Below are positions 1 to 8,529 of a stretch of 62,312 nucleotides of DNA, piece after piece (within the stretch, counting starts at the first letter, position 1; every line of letters begins with the position of its first letter). The stretch lies in the NCBI RefSeq assembly GCF_003730015.1, contig NZ_RJTU01000021.1, forward strand, positions 1 to 62,312, in the 5' to 3' direction. The notes below the pieces were generated by a model. It searched no databases and had not been told where the DNA came from. It saw only the letters and a list, made by a program, of their open reading frames with translations. This stretch comes from Epilithonimonas hominis. Its GTDB lineage: Bacteria > Bacteroidota > Bacteroidia > Flavobacteriales > Weeksellaceae. The translations under genes and the position numbers were made by a program.

Positions 1-2
1 CA

Positions 3-275
3 AGGTTTGAGATTGATCCATAACTTTCTGAAACCGTTGGATATCTTGAAAGAGAATTTTCTCAAAAGGAAATTGACATTTTGGGAGATGAAATTGAAAG
101 GATTACCTCAATCATATCTCAAAATCCAAATATTTTTCCTCATTCTGATAGATTACAAACTAGAAAAGCCGTAATTTTAAAATTTAACACTTTATACTAC
201 AGAATTATGAATGATAAAATTGAAATTGTATCATTTTTTTCAAACAGACAATCTCCAGAAAAAAAGAAATTATAA
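3..275 (+). pseudogene. RelE/ParE-type toxin relic, 5' cut by window edge
   Basis: The reading frame entering from the window edge (R-F-E-I-D-P) meets an in-frame TAA at 21-23, then continues open to 275. The downstream part (LSETVGYLEREFSQ, then about 64 residues ending SFFSNRQSPEKKKL) has the layout of RelE/ParE-superfamily mRNA-cleaving toxins: an N-terminal helix pair followed by a beta-strand core (KAVILKFNTLYYRI, KIEIVSFF). The natural start lies outside the window, so a partner antitoxin cannot be seen. The first ATG at 81 would remove the N-terminal helix. I read it as a toxin gene inactivated by one nonsense change; a sequencing error is the alternative. Confidence 0.6.
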
Positions 276-291
276 TATTAAAACAAAACAA

Positions 292-317
292 AAAGCCTCA
301 GAAAATTCTGAGGCTTT
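292..317 (-). terminator. Rho-independent terminator of the E2 gene
   Basis: A perfect 12-bp stem (AAAGCCTCAGAA with its complement) closes on a tiny A/T loop. On the minus strand it is followed by the T-rich tract TTGTTTTGTTTT. It lies 5 bases past the E2 stop codon. Confidence 0.8.
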
Positions 318-321
318 GATA

Positions 322-1659
322 TTATATTTCTGTATGGAGATCCCAATTTTCGAGATAATCGTTGACGTGCTTCAGGAACATTCCGCCAAGACTTCCGTCC
401 ACTACTCTATGGTCATAAGAATGTGACATAAACATCTTTTGACGAATCGCAATCACATCTCCAAATTCTGTCTCGATAACTGCAGGTTTTTTCACAATCG
501 CACCAACTGCTAAAATCGCAACCTGAGGTTGAGGAATAATCGGCGTTCCCATCAGGTTTCCGAAAGTTCCTACATTGGAAATCGTGTAGGTTGCACCTTG
601 CGTATCTGCCGGCGTCAGTTTTTTATTTCTTGCTCTGTAAGCCAAATCGTTGATTGCTTTTGCCAAACCAGACAAACTCAATTGGTCTGCGTTTTTAATA
701 ACAGGAACTATCAGATTTCCGTCTGGAAGAGCCGTAGCCATTCCGATATTGATATTTTTCTTTTTGATGATTTTGTCGCCATCTACAGAAACATTAATCA
801 TTGGGAAATCCTGAATCGCTTTTACAACCGCTCTGATGAAAATCGGCATAAACGTCAGTTTCTCGCCATCTCTTTTTTGGTAAGAATTTTTGTTGGCATT
901 TCTCCAAGTCACAACGTTTGTAACATCTGTTTCTATAAACGAAGTTACGTGTGGCGAAGTATGTTTGCTGTTTACCATCGCATCTGCAATGATTTTTCGA
1001 ACTCTGTCCATTTGGATAATTTCGTCGCCATCGTTGAGTTGGAGGGTTTGAGGATTTGAGGGTTTTTGAGTTTGAGTTTCTTGCTTTACAGGACTCTCTA
1101 TTTCTTTAACACTAGAACTCTCCGACTTAGAAGCTCTGTTTTTCACAAAATTTAGAATATCTTCTTTTGTAATTCTGCCTTCCAATCCGCTTCCTTTTAT
1201 GGTTCTAAGTTCAGAGTCAGAAATCTTTTCTTCCTGAACAATAGACTTGACTAAAGGCGAAAGATATATATCTGAGTTTTGATTACTGAATGAGTTATCG
1301 GAATAGTTGCTCAATGGTTGCTCCAAAGCACTTACAACTTCTGGCTCAGGCTGAACAATTTGGTCTTTAACTTCCTCATAAGACTTTGTTTCAGGTTCTT
1401 GAGATTCCTGCGAACCGCCTTCTGTTTCCAAAATAGCAATGGCTTCACCAATTTTAGCAACTTCGTCTTTCTGCTTAAGGATTTTAACAATTTTACCAGA
1501 AACGGGTGTCGGAACATCAGAATCTACTTTATCTGTTGCTATTTCTACCACAGAGTCATCTTCTTTTATAAAATCGCCTTCATTAAACAGCCAACTAATA
1601 ATAGTTGCTTCCATAACGCCCTCGCCCATACTTGGGAGCAATAGTTTGTATTCTGCCAT
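322..1659 (-). CDS. 2-oxo acid dehydrogenase E2 (dihydrolipoamide acyltransferase)
   Basis: E2 core subunit of a 2-oxo acid dehydrogenase complex; it transfers the acyl group from lipoyl-lysine to CoA in the cytoplasm. Domain order in the 445-residue product: one lipoyl domain (about 1-80, lipoyl-lysine in TDKVDSD near K44), a long flexible linker, an E3/E1-binding domain (YLSPLVKSI to the GLEGRITKEDI motif), and the acyltransferase domain ending with the catalytic HRVVDG (His near 417). The start at 1659 gives MAEYKLLLPSMGEG, the usual start of a lipoyl domain; a 12-residue upstream extension is also open but unlikely. The single lipoyl domain and stand-alone gene suit a branched-chain-type E2 better than a pyruvate-type one, but substrate cannot be settled from sequence. 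A TACTTTTG box lies at 1682-1689. Confidence 0.93.
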   Translation of the reverse strand: MAEYKLLLPSMGEGVMEATIISWLFNEGDFIKEDDSVVEIATDKVDSDVPTPVSGKIVKILKQKDEVAKIGEAIAILETEGGSQESQEPETKSYEEVKDQIVQPEPEVVSALEQPLSNYSDNSFSNQNSDIYLSPLVKSIVQEEKISDSELRTIKGSGLEGRITKEDILNFVKNRASKSESSSVKEIESPVKQETQTQKPSNPQTLQLNDGDEIIQMDRVRKIIADAMVNSKHTSPHVTSFIETDVTNVVTWRNANKNSYQKRDGEKLTFMPIFIRAVVKAIQDFPMINVSVDGDKIIKKKNINIGMATALPDGNLIVPVIKNADQLSLSGLAKAINDLAYRARNKKLTPADTQGATYTISNVGTFGNLMGTPIIPQPQVAILAVGAIVKKPAVIETEFGDVIAIRQKMFMSHSYDHRVVDGSLGGMFLKHVNDYLENWDLHTEI

Positions 1660-1681
1660 TTTTTGCTTTTTTGAATTTTTC

Positions 1682-1689
1682 CAAAAGTA
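1682..1689 (-). promoter_or_regulatory. Minus-7 promoter box upstream of the E2 gene
   Basis: On the minus strand these bases read TACTTTTG, matching the Bacteroidota minus-7 consensus TAnnTTTG, 23 bases upstream of the E2 start codon. I see no TTG at the usual distance for a minus-33 element, so support rests on the minus-7 box and its position. Confidence 0.4.
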
Positions 1690-1780
1690 CACTTTTTTTT
1701 ATTAATTGTATAATTGAAATTTTTAAAAATTTAAACACTTGAATTTTATAAATTTGACTATTAAAAAACATCACAATATT

Positions 1781-2071
1781 ATGGCGGTTTACCTAAGCGC
1801 AATCATCCACATCAAAGAAAATTATATGATGGATGCAATAGAATTATTAAAAAAACTAGTTATCGAAACCCGTAAAGAAAATGGATGCATACAATACGAT
1901 TTGTTTGAAGACGTAAGAAACAAGGGTGTATTTTTTATCCACGAACAATGGGAAACTAATGAAAATCTTCAATCCCATCAAGCATCGGAACATATGATTT
2001 ATTTTAGAGAAAATATTGCAACATATATGGAAGAGCCTAATAAAGTATATCTTGGCAACAAACTTTTCTAA
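1781..2071 (+). CDS. Antibiotic-biosynthesis-monooxygenase-fold (ABM) protein, quinol-monooxygenase-like
   Basis: A 96-residue single-domain protein of the dimeric alpha/beta-barrel ABM superfamily (YgiN-like). Typical landmarks are the N-terminal strand VYLSAIIHIK, the segment ENGCIQYDLFED, the strand FFIHEQWETNENL, and SQxxSEHM-like residues (SHQASEHMIYF) near the C-terminus. Family members oxidise quinols or small aromatics without a cofactor; the substrate here is unknown. The ATG at 1781 gives the canonical MAVYLSAI start; the frame is open 14 codons further upstream. It is divergent from the E2 gene and stands alone, followed by a 10-bp hairpin at 2077-2104 that lacks a clear T tract. 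Confidence 0.8.
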   Translation: MAVYLSAIIHIKENYMMDAIELLKKLVIETRKENGCIQYDLFEDVRNKGVFFIHEQWETNENLQSHQASEHMIYFRENIATYMEEPNKVYLGNKLF

Positions 2072-2213
2072 TTTGAAAATAATCAACAATATCATTGATT
2101 ATTTAACAAATATTCAAATAATACAACTTTATTTGTATTTTATTCATAAAATAAGATTTTTTTGAATAGTTTTGCTAATACTGTATTTAACTATAATATA
2201 ATAAATTTTAAAT

Positions 2214-4805
2214 ATGATAATAAATCAACTAACTAGATCTGTTGGAATCGGTGTATTGTTTCTTTTTGCAAACCTAAATGCACAATCTACCAATGACAAG
2301 ATCATTAGAAATTTCATCAAAAATGATGTTACTTTCCGTGCTAACTCAAATGTAGAATTTAAAATACAAAATGAGGATAAATCAAACAGTCTTCAGTCTG
2401 AAATTGTAAATGTTCAACAATATTATAATAACACGCCAATATATAAGTCTCTTGCAAAAGCTGTTATAAGGGGCGGAAACGTAATCTCTTTTAACAATAA
2501 TTTCATACGGGTTAATCCAAATAATATCGTTCGTGATAAGATTGACAAGTCAGAAGCGCTATACACAGCTCTGAGACATCTTGATATTAATACAAGTGGT
2601 TTTGAGTTACTGGATGAGAAGAGTGGTGATATGATCAACCTTCCTGATAATAAAGTGGCAAGTATCAGATTTTTTTATGAGAAAGACAACGCACTAATTC
2701 CCGCTCAGTTATTTTTCATCAATCAAACTAAAGAAAATAAATTCTACTCTACCCTTGTTAGCTTGACAACTGGTGAAATTCTTGAGAACAACAACATGAT
2801 TAATGAGTGTTCTTTTGAAGATAATCATTTTACTGGTGATCCATCTGAGAATTCTAGTCATCTTCTGACTCATTTTAACAACAATCTCAAGAATAAAAAC
2901 TTTTCAAAAGCTGTAACCAATGCCTCTTATAACGTTTTTCCGTTCCCAATATAAGCTCCGACTTTTGGATCAAGAGCAATCGTAAGCAACCCTTGGGATC
3001 TCACGGCCTCACCAGAAGGCTGGCATTCTAACGGAACAACTAATTACACAAACACATATGGTAATAATGTCCTCGCTTATGTAGATAATAACGCTTCCAA
3101 CACAGTTGGATTTACTCCATCCAGCACAACGTCCGGAAATCTCACATTTGATTTTCCATTTGCTGAGTCAACTTCATTAAGCGCCTATGACAATAGAGCA
3201 TCTGCTGTCACCAATTTATTTTATGCCAATAATATGATTCACGATATTATGTATAAATTTTGATTTACATAGACTTCAAGAAACTTCCAATCAAATAATT
3301 TTGGAAAAGGCGGAGGTGGTAATGATGCTGTAAGAGCAGAAGCTTTTGATGGTAGTGGTTACAACAATGCAAATTTTGCGTCAGGATACGAAATCCAAAA
3401 TACAAATGGCTCATATACCACACAAGCGCCAAGAATGCAGATGTATCTTTGGAATTATAGTGTGCCATTGAAGCAAAGATTATTTTATACCGATCCTGTC
3501 TTAGCTACAAGACCTGCAGTGAATAGCGGAGCTGCAAACTTCGGAAAGCAACTGATGGAAACGGGTGTAACGGCAAATGTGGCCATACCATCTGTTACCA
3601 ATGCTTGTACAGCTCTAACCGCCGAAAGTCTTACCGGAAAAATAGCTATGGTTAATACCGCCAGTTGTGCTTATAATATAAAAGCAAAAAATGTTCAGGA
3701 TGCTGGTGCCATAGGGATGATTGTACACAGAACTACTTCTAATTCTGTATCTGATATTTCTGTTGCAAACGTTACCAATGTAAGCATACCAACTATTATG
3801 ATTCCAAAAGATGAAGGTGATTTTATTACCTCCGAGCTTAATGCTGGAAAAACTGTCAATGTGAATCTTAAAGACCTTGCTGTTGGATACAAAAATTCAA
3901 GTTTTGATAATGGCGTTGTGATCCATGAGTACGGACATGGCGTTTCTAACAGATTAACTGGACAAGGATACAGCTGTCTCACAAATCTAGAGCAAATGGG
4001 AGAAGGCTGGTCAGATTTTTTTGCGCTAATGCTTACAAATACACCTGGATACATATCCACAACTGGAAGGGGTATTGGAACTTATTCAACCAACTCGCCT
4101 ACTACAGCCCTAGGAATCAGAAGCTATCGTTACACGACAGATATGACAGCAAATCCTTTTACTTATGCAAATACTAATACTACACAAGGCCAGGCTCATG
4201 CTGTAGGTCAGATTTGGGCAACGATGTTATGGGATTTACATTGGAAAATGGCGGAAAAGTATGGTTATAACTATGATATCACAGCTGATCCAAATTCTGG
4301 TAGTGCAAAAGCCCTTCAACTCGTGATGGACGGTTTAAAACTTCAGCCTTGTAACCCTAATTTTGTATCCGGAAGAGATGCCATTCTACAGGCAGATCAG
4401 TTGGCAGGCGGTGCAGATAATTGTTTAATCTGGAATGTTTTCGCAAGAAGAGGTTTGGGAGTTAATGCATCTGCAGGAACCAGTACTAGCATAACAGATC
4501 AGGTAGAAGATTTTACGGTTCCACCTGCTTGTGTACTTGCTACCGAGGATATTGCCAGAAATAAAAATTTCGGCATCTATCCAAACCCTGCAAAAGAAGA
4601 ATTCTTTATAAAAGCTGCTCCAACAGTTGGAAACGCAACTATCAAAGTAGAAATACTTGACATGAATGGTAAACTGGTAAAATCTTTTGAAAGAAAGAAA
4701 AACAGCTCAGACTCTATCTCCACTAAAGGATTGATAAAAGGAACTTATCTGGTTATAATTTCTGACAATGGAAAATCCGATGCAGAAAAATTAATAATTG
4801 AATAG
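2214..4805 (+). pseudogene. M36 (fungalysin-like) secreted metalloprotease with three in-frame stops
   Basis: One 863-codon frame encodes a signal peptide (ending FANLNAQS), an FTP-type propeptide region, the M36 catalytic domain with HEYGH (near residue 571) and the downstream ligand motif GEGWSDF, a PA-domain insertion (about 450-555), and a C-terminal type IX sorting domain (FGIYPNPAKEEF to the end). Family members are zinc endopeptidases exported across the outer membrane. The frame is broken by TAA at 2952-2954, TGA at 3261-3263 and TAG at 3270-3272. No frameshift is present, and the sequence either side of each stop reads as normal M36 protein, for example PFPI-stop-APTFGSR and YKF-stop-FT-stop-TSRNFQSN. 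Each stop is one base away from a plausible sense codon. Translation of 2214-2954 alone would give only the propeptide, and a restart near 3435 would lack a signal peptide. Probably a recent pseudogene. Confidence 0.85.
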
Positions 4806-4830
4806 TGATTATGTCATATAATGATTAAAT

Positions 4831-4862
4831 AAAAGAGACTGTGTATCTACAGTCTCTTTTTT
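4831..4862. terminator. Bidirectional terminator between the M36 relic and the thioesterase
   Basis: A 12-bp stem (AAAAGAGACTGT with its complement) with a 6-base loop, flanked by an A run on the left and a T run on the right, so it can work in both directions for the two convergent genes. Confidence 0.8.
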
Positions 4863-5248
4863 TATGGAAATATTTTCAACGGTCTCTTGTTCTTGTCTAT
4901 CGCAACAAGCGTAAAATCGCCCGACACAGCTTTCTCGCGGGTATTATCGTACATCTCTTCCACGAAAATTTCTACACCCACCTTCAAGCTGGTTTTCCCG
5001 ACGTATTTTACTCTTCCAATCAGTTCCACCAAAGTATCTGCAGGAATAGGTTTCTTGAAATCGATTCTGTCACAGCTTACGGTTACAAATGATTTTCTGG
5101 CAAATCGAGTAGCAGTCATAAAAGCCACTTCATCCATCATTTCCATTACTTTTCCACCAAACATTGTGTTGTGATGATTGGTTGTGTTGGGAAAAACAAC
5201 TTTGAAAACATGGGTTTCAGATTCCTGGATCTGGATTTCGTAATTCAT
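4862..5248 (-). CDS. Acyl-CoA thioesterase, hot-dog fold (YciA/BFIT type)
   Basis: A 128-residue single hot-dog domain that hydrolyses acyl-CoA to free acid and CoA in the cytoplasm. Landmarks are the segment NTTNHHNTMFGGKVMEMMDEVAFM, which carries the hot-dog helix with its Asp/Glu catalytic region, then TVSCDRIDFKKPI and GRVKYVGKTSLKVGVEI. YciA-like enzymes accept short- to long-chain acyl-CoAs; the substrate here is unknown. ATG at 5248 is preferred (MNYEIQIQE), preceded by an A-rich AAAAAAGAA stretch; an in-frame ATG at 5275 would add MFNINSKKE. The gene is monocistronic: it is closed by the terminator at 4831-4862 and preceded within about 75 bases by a cobalamin-riboswitch-like leader, so expression probably responds to B12. 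Confidence 0.88.
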   Translation of the reverse strand: MNYEIQIQESETHVFKVVFPNTTNHHNTMFGGKVMEMMDEVAFMTATRFARKSFVTVSCDRIDFKKPIPADTLVELIGRVKYVGKTSLKVGVEIFVEEMYDNTREKAVSGDFTLVAIDKNKRPLKIFP

Positions 5249-5317
5249 TTCTTTTTTAGAATTAATATTAAACATTGAAATGAATAGAAAACTGAAAAGA
5301 ATTCTACTTCAAATCGC

Positions 5318-5412
5318 AAAAGAATTCGGGGATCCGACTTTCTGTAAACACAGATTACGGTTGCGCGGCAGCTCGTGAATTACACACGATTTACCCTTTT
5401 TACGGATGCAAA
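5318..5412 (-). promoter_or_regulatory. Cobalamin-riboswitch-like leader of the thioesterase gene
   Basis: Read on the minus strand, the leader has the conserved order of the cobalamin aptamer: AAAAAGGGTAAAT, then the arm TCGTG with its complement CACGA around TGTAATT, then GAGCTGCCGCGCAACCGTAA (counterpart of the family core CUGCCCGCAACUGUAA), a small hairpin TCTGT-GTTT-ACAGA, and a B12-box-like AAGTCGGATCCCCG. ATCCG near 5405-5409 can also pair with CGGAT of the box. Directly downstream the motif GAATTCTTTT occurs twice (about 5317-5326 and 5295-5304); the two palindromic GAATTC copies could pair and act as the expression platform. It points into the thioesterase gene. The aptamer match is by eye, not by covariance model. 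Confidence 0.78.
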
Positions 5413-5522
5413 TATAGGTTTTAACAAATTACCATAAACGTTTTGCGGATGTTTTTCATTTTGAATATCTTTAAAACCATAAAAGATCCTACATCTATCA
5501 ATAAACAACCATTAACTAAATA

Positions 5523-7538
5523 ATGACTTTCCAAGAACAAATACAACAAGGCATTCCCGCAGAATTACCTCAGCCGAAACCATACGACCCAACCATCAAT
5601 CACGCTCCGAAACGTAAAGAAATCTTAACGGATGAAGAGAAAAAACTTGCTCTGAAAAACGCCTTACGTTATTTCGAACCCAAATTCCACGCAGAATTAT
5701 TGCCGGAATTCAAGGAAGAACTAGAGAAATATGGCAGAATTTATATGTACCGTTTCCGTCCGGATTATGAGATGAAAGCGAGAGACATTGCAGAATATCC
5801 CGGCAAATCTGAGCAGGCAAAAGCGATTATGCTGATGATTCAGAACAATCTGGATTATGCAGTTGCACAACACCCTCACGAATTGATTACTTATGGTGGA
5901 AATGGTGCAGTTTTCTCGAACTGGGCGCAGTATCTTTTGACAATGAAATATCTGTCTGAAATGACTGACGAACAAACATTAACGATGTATTCCGGTCATC
6001 CGATGGGATTATTTCCTTCGCACAAAGATGCACCGAGAGTGGTTGTGACCAACGGAATGATGATTCCAAATTATTCTAAACCGGATGATTGGGAAAAATT
6101 CAATGCTTTGGGTGTGACGCAGTACGGACAAATGACGGCAGGATCTTATATGTACATTGGTCCGCAGGGAATTGTTCACGGAACAACAATTACCGTTTTG
6201 AATGCTTTCAGAAAAATAAATAAAGAGCCAAAAGGCGGATTGTTTGTGACTTCTGGTTTGGGCGGGATGTCCGGAGCTCAGCCAAAAGCAGGAAATATTG
6301 CAGGTTGTGTTACGGTGATTGCAGAAGTGAATCCAAAGATTACTAAAATCCGTCACGACCAGAAATGGGTGAACGAAATATACGAAAATCTGGATGACTT
6401 GGTTTCCAGAGTAAGAAATGCACAGGAAAATCAGGAAACGGTTTCTCTGGCTTATCTTGGAAACATTGTTGAAGTTTGGGAAAAATTTGATGCAGAAAAT
6501 TTAAGAATTGACATCGGTTCAGACCAGACTTCGCTTCACAATCCTTGGGCAGGCGGTTATTATCCGGTTGAACAAACCTTTGAGGAATCCAATATAATGA
6601 TGGCTGAAAACCCTGAACTATTCAAAGAAAAAGTTCAGGAAACCTTGAGAAGACACGCTTCTGCTATCAACAAACATACAGCAAAAGGAACCTATTTCTT
6701 CGATTACGGAAATGCTTTTTTACTGGAAGCTTCCAGAGCCGGAGCTGATGTTTTTAAAGATGAAAACGGAAATTTCTGTCCAGCGAATCGCTCAAAATTG
6801 GGTGGCGAAACCTTCGCCTATCCGAGTTATGTTCAGGATATTATGGGACCAATGTGTTTCGATTACGGTTTTGGGCCGTTCCGTTGGGTTTGTACCAGCG
6901 GAAAACCGGAAGATTTACAGAAAACAGACGAAATTGCCTGCCAGGTTTTAGAGGAAATGATTAAAAATTCTCCCGAAGAAATCCAACAACAGATGAAAGA
7001 CAACATCCAGTGGATCAAAGGCGCTCAGGAAAATAAACTGGTTGTAGGTTCACAGGCGAGAATTCTATATGCCGATGCGGAAGGAAGAATGAAAATCGCA
7101 GAAGCCTTCAACAAAGCCATTGCCAACGGAGAAATCGGGGCGGTGGTTTTGGGAAGAGACCATCACGATGTTTCGGGGACGGATTCGCCGTACAGAGAGA
7201 CGTCCAATATTTATGACGGCTCGAGATTCACGGCAGATATGGCGATTCAGAATGTAATTGGCGACAGTTTCCGTGGTGCAACTTGGGTTTCTATTCACAA
7301 CGGTGGCGGCGTTGGCTGGGGCGAAGTAATCAACGGTGGTTTCGGGATGTTGCTCGATGGAAGCGATGATGCCGACAGAAGATTAAAATCTATGCTCTTC
7401 TGGGACGTCAACAATGGAATTTCCCGCCGAAGCTGGGCAAGAAATGAAGGTGCTGTTTTCGCCATCAAAAGAGCGATGGAAGCAGAACCGAATCTGAAGG
7501 TGACCTTGCCGAATTTTGTGGATGAGAGTTTGTTTTAA
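5523..7538 (+). CDS. hutU: Urocanate hydratase
   Basis: Catalyses urocanate to 4-imidazolone-5-propanoate, the second step of histidine degradation, with tightly bound NAD+ in the cytoplasm. The 671-residue product carries the NAD-binding glycine-rich segment TSGLGGMSGAQPKAGNIAG, the SDQTSLHNPWAGGYYP segment, the catalytic-region block YPSYVQDIMGPMCFDYGFGPFRWVCTSG, and HHDVSGTDSPYRETSN and HNGGGVGWGEV near the end. It is longer than the roughly 560-residue Pseudomonas form, as is usual for Bacteroidota. No other hut gene lies nearby, so the pathway is scattered or continues elsewhere. The ATG at 5523 follows an A-rich leader without a Shine-Dalgarno sequence, normal for this phylum. Confidence 0.96.
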   Translation: MTFQEQIQQGIPAELPQPKPYDPTINHAPKRKEILTDEEKKLALKNALRYFEPKFHAELLPEFKEELEKYGRIYMYRFRPDYEMKARDIAEYPGKSEQAKAIMLMIQNNLDYAVAQHPHELITYGGNGAVFSNWAQYLLTMKYLSEMTDEQTLTMYSGHPMGLFPSHKDAPRVVVTNGMMIPNYSKPDDWEKFNALGVTQYGQMTAGSYMYIGPQGIVHGTTITVLNAFRKINKEPKGGLFVTSGLGGMSGAQPKAGNIAGCVTVIAEVNPKITKIRHDQKWVNEIYENLDDLVSRVRNAQENQETVSLAYLGNIVEVWEKFDAENLRIDIGSDQTSLHNPWAGGYYPVEQTFEESNIMMAENPELFKEKVQETLRRHASAINKHTAKGTYFFDYGNAFLLEASRAGADVFKDENGNFCPANRSKLGGETFAYPSYVQDIMGPMCFDYGFGPFRWVCTSGKPEDLQKTDEIACQVLEEMIKNSPEEIQQQMKDNIQWIKGAQENKLVVGSQARILYADAEGRMKIAEAFNKAIANGEIGAVVLGRDHHDVSGTDSPYRETSNIYDGSRFTADMAIQNVIGDSFRGATWVSIHNGGGVGWGEVINGGFGMLLDGSDDADRRLKSMLFWDVNNGISRRSWARNEGAVFAIKRAMEAEPNLKVTLPNFVDESLF

Positions 7539-7555
7539 AACTTTTTAGATATAGG

Positions 7556-7585
7556 AAAACCTGCTTTGAGGCAGGTTTTTTTTAT
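7556..7585 (+). terminator. Terminator of hutU
   Basis: Stem AAAACCTGC with GCAGGTTTT around a 6-base loop (TTTGAG), followed by a T run, 18 bases after the hutU stop. Confidence 0.85.
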
Positions 7586-7679
7586 ATATTTTCATCTGTA
7601 TGCCCATACAAAAATGGTTGCACAATTAACCAAATTTGAAATAATTATTTTTTCTTCAAAAAATAATATAACAACAGAA

Positions 7680-8477
7680 CTACTTTAATTCTAAAGGATT
7701 ACTATTCAATTTTTTATTTCTATCAATTGCTTCTTTCATCACTTTTGGATCCACATTAATTTTAATTCCTCCAGAAATAGCCTCAGCAAACGGATTATCA
7801 AGAGCGTTATTTTTAATTTGTATCAGTTGTTCTCGATCCTTCAGTAATTTATATTTTTCAACAATAATAATTGGAGTTTTGTCTATTTTTTTTACCTCTT
7901 GCAAAGTAAACACATAATCTTTTTTATCATCATAAACCTTCACTATAAGTCCTGGCAAATTATTGAATTTATAAGGACCTACATTTAAAGAATGAGAGGA
8001 ATCAAAAAGTGCTGTCCAGTTTCTTCCCAAGTAATTTTGTGTTTTCGCTTCATCGGCTCTAAATTTTTCTAAATTCTGCTGTTTGCCAGTCATCAACCAT
8101 TTAGGATTGTCTAAGATTGTATAGCCAAAATTATTAGTCCCAATAGTTTCTATAAACAATTTTTGAGATTTTATATTATAAACAATATATTCATTTTTAG
8201 ATTTTGGTCTATTTTTAAGCCCAAAAAAACCGAGAGGATTACCCCCATTAGCAATATCAGTCATAATGGAATCCTTAATGATTTTATTTTTTGAAATAAA
8301 CTTCGAATCCGTATTTGTTACGTACAGGTAAAAAACCTCTTGTTGGATATAACTAGAATTTGTAGAATCACTTTTATAATCCAGCACGTATGTAAGTCGA
8401 TAACTAGAGTTATCTGAAATTTCTTGCGCAAAAATAAAAGAACTAAAAAATATAAGTATGTTAAATATCTTATTCAT
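7680..8477 (-). CDS. GLPGLI family secreted protein
   Basis: A 265-residue protein with an N-terminal signal peptide (MNKIFNILIFFSSFIFA, cleavage near Ala-Gln). The family signature appears as NLPGLIVKVYD, preceded by the usual W-T-A-L-F-DSSHSLNVGPYKF segment. GLPGLI proteins are abundant in Flavobacteriia, occur in several paralogues per genome, and have no established function. In the better-conserved copies near the right end of the window (from 60600) the aligned stretch reads WIAWFSTEIPIQDGPYKF. ATG at 8477 gives the cleanest signal peptide; ATG at 8480 is adjacent and the frame is open a further six codons. A small secreted protein gene lies 52 bases upstream on the same strand, so the two may be co-transcribed. 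Confidence 0.8.
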   Translation of the reverse strand: MNKIFNILIFFSSFIFAQEISDNSSYRLTYVLDYKSDSTNSSYIQQEVFYLYVTNTDSKFISKNKIIKDSIMTDIANGGNPLGFFGLKNRPKSKNEYIVYNIKSQKLFIETIGTNNFGYTILDNPKWLMTGKQQNLEKFRADEAKTQNYLGRNWTALFDSSHSLNVGPYKFNNLPGLIVKVYDDKKDYVFTLQEVKKIDKTPIIIVEKYKLLKDREQLIQIKNNALDNPFAEAISGGIKINVDPKVMKEAIDRNKKLNSNPLELK

Positions 8478-8529
8478 CATTAAAAAAACTATTCCCACAT
8501 AATTATGGGAATAGCATGAAAATTAATTT

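Noticed and set aside
529-1059. Long open frame antisense to the E2 gene
   Set aside because: The minus strand encodes a clear E2 enzyme; the antisense frame has odd composition (Arg, Asn, Cys, Phe) and no domain.
3435-4805. Treating the catalytic half of the M36 protease as an independent gene
   Set aside because: It would begin inside the catalytic domain with no signal peptide, and the sequence upstream in the same frame continues the M36 family.
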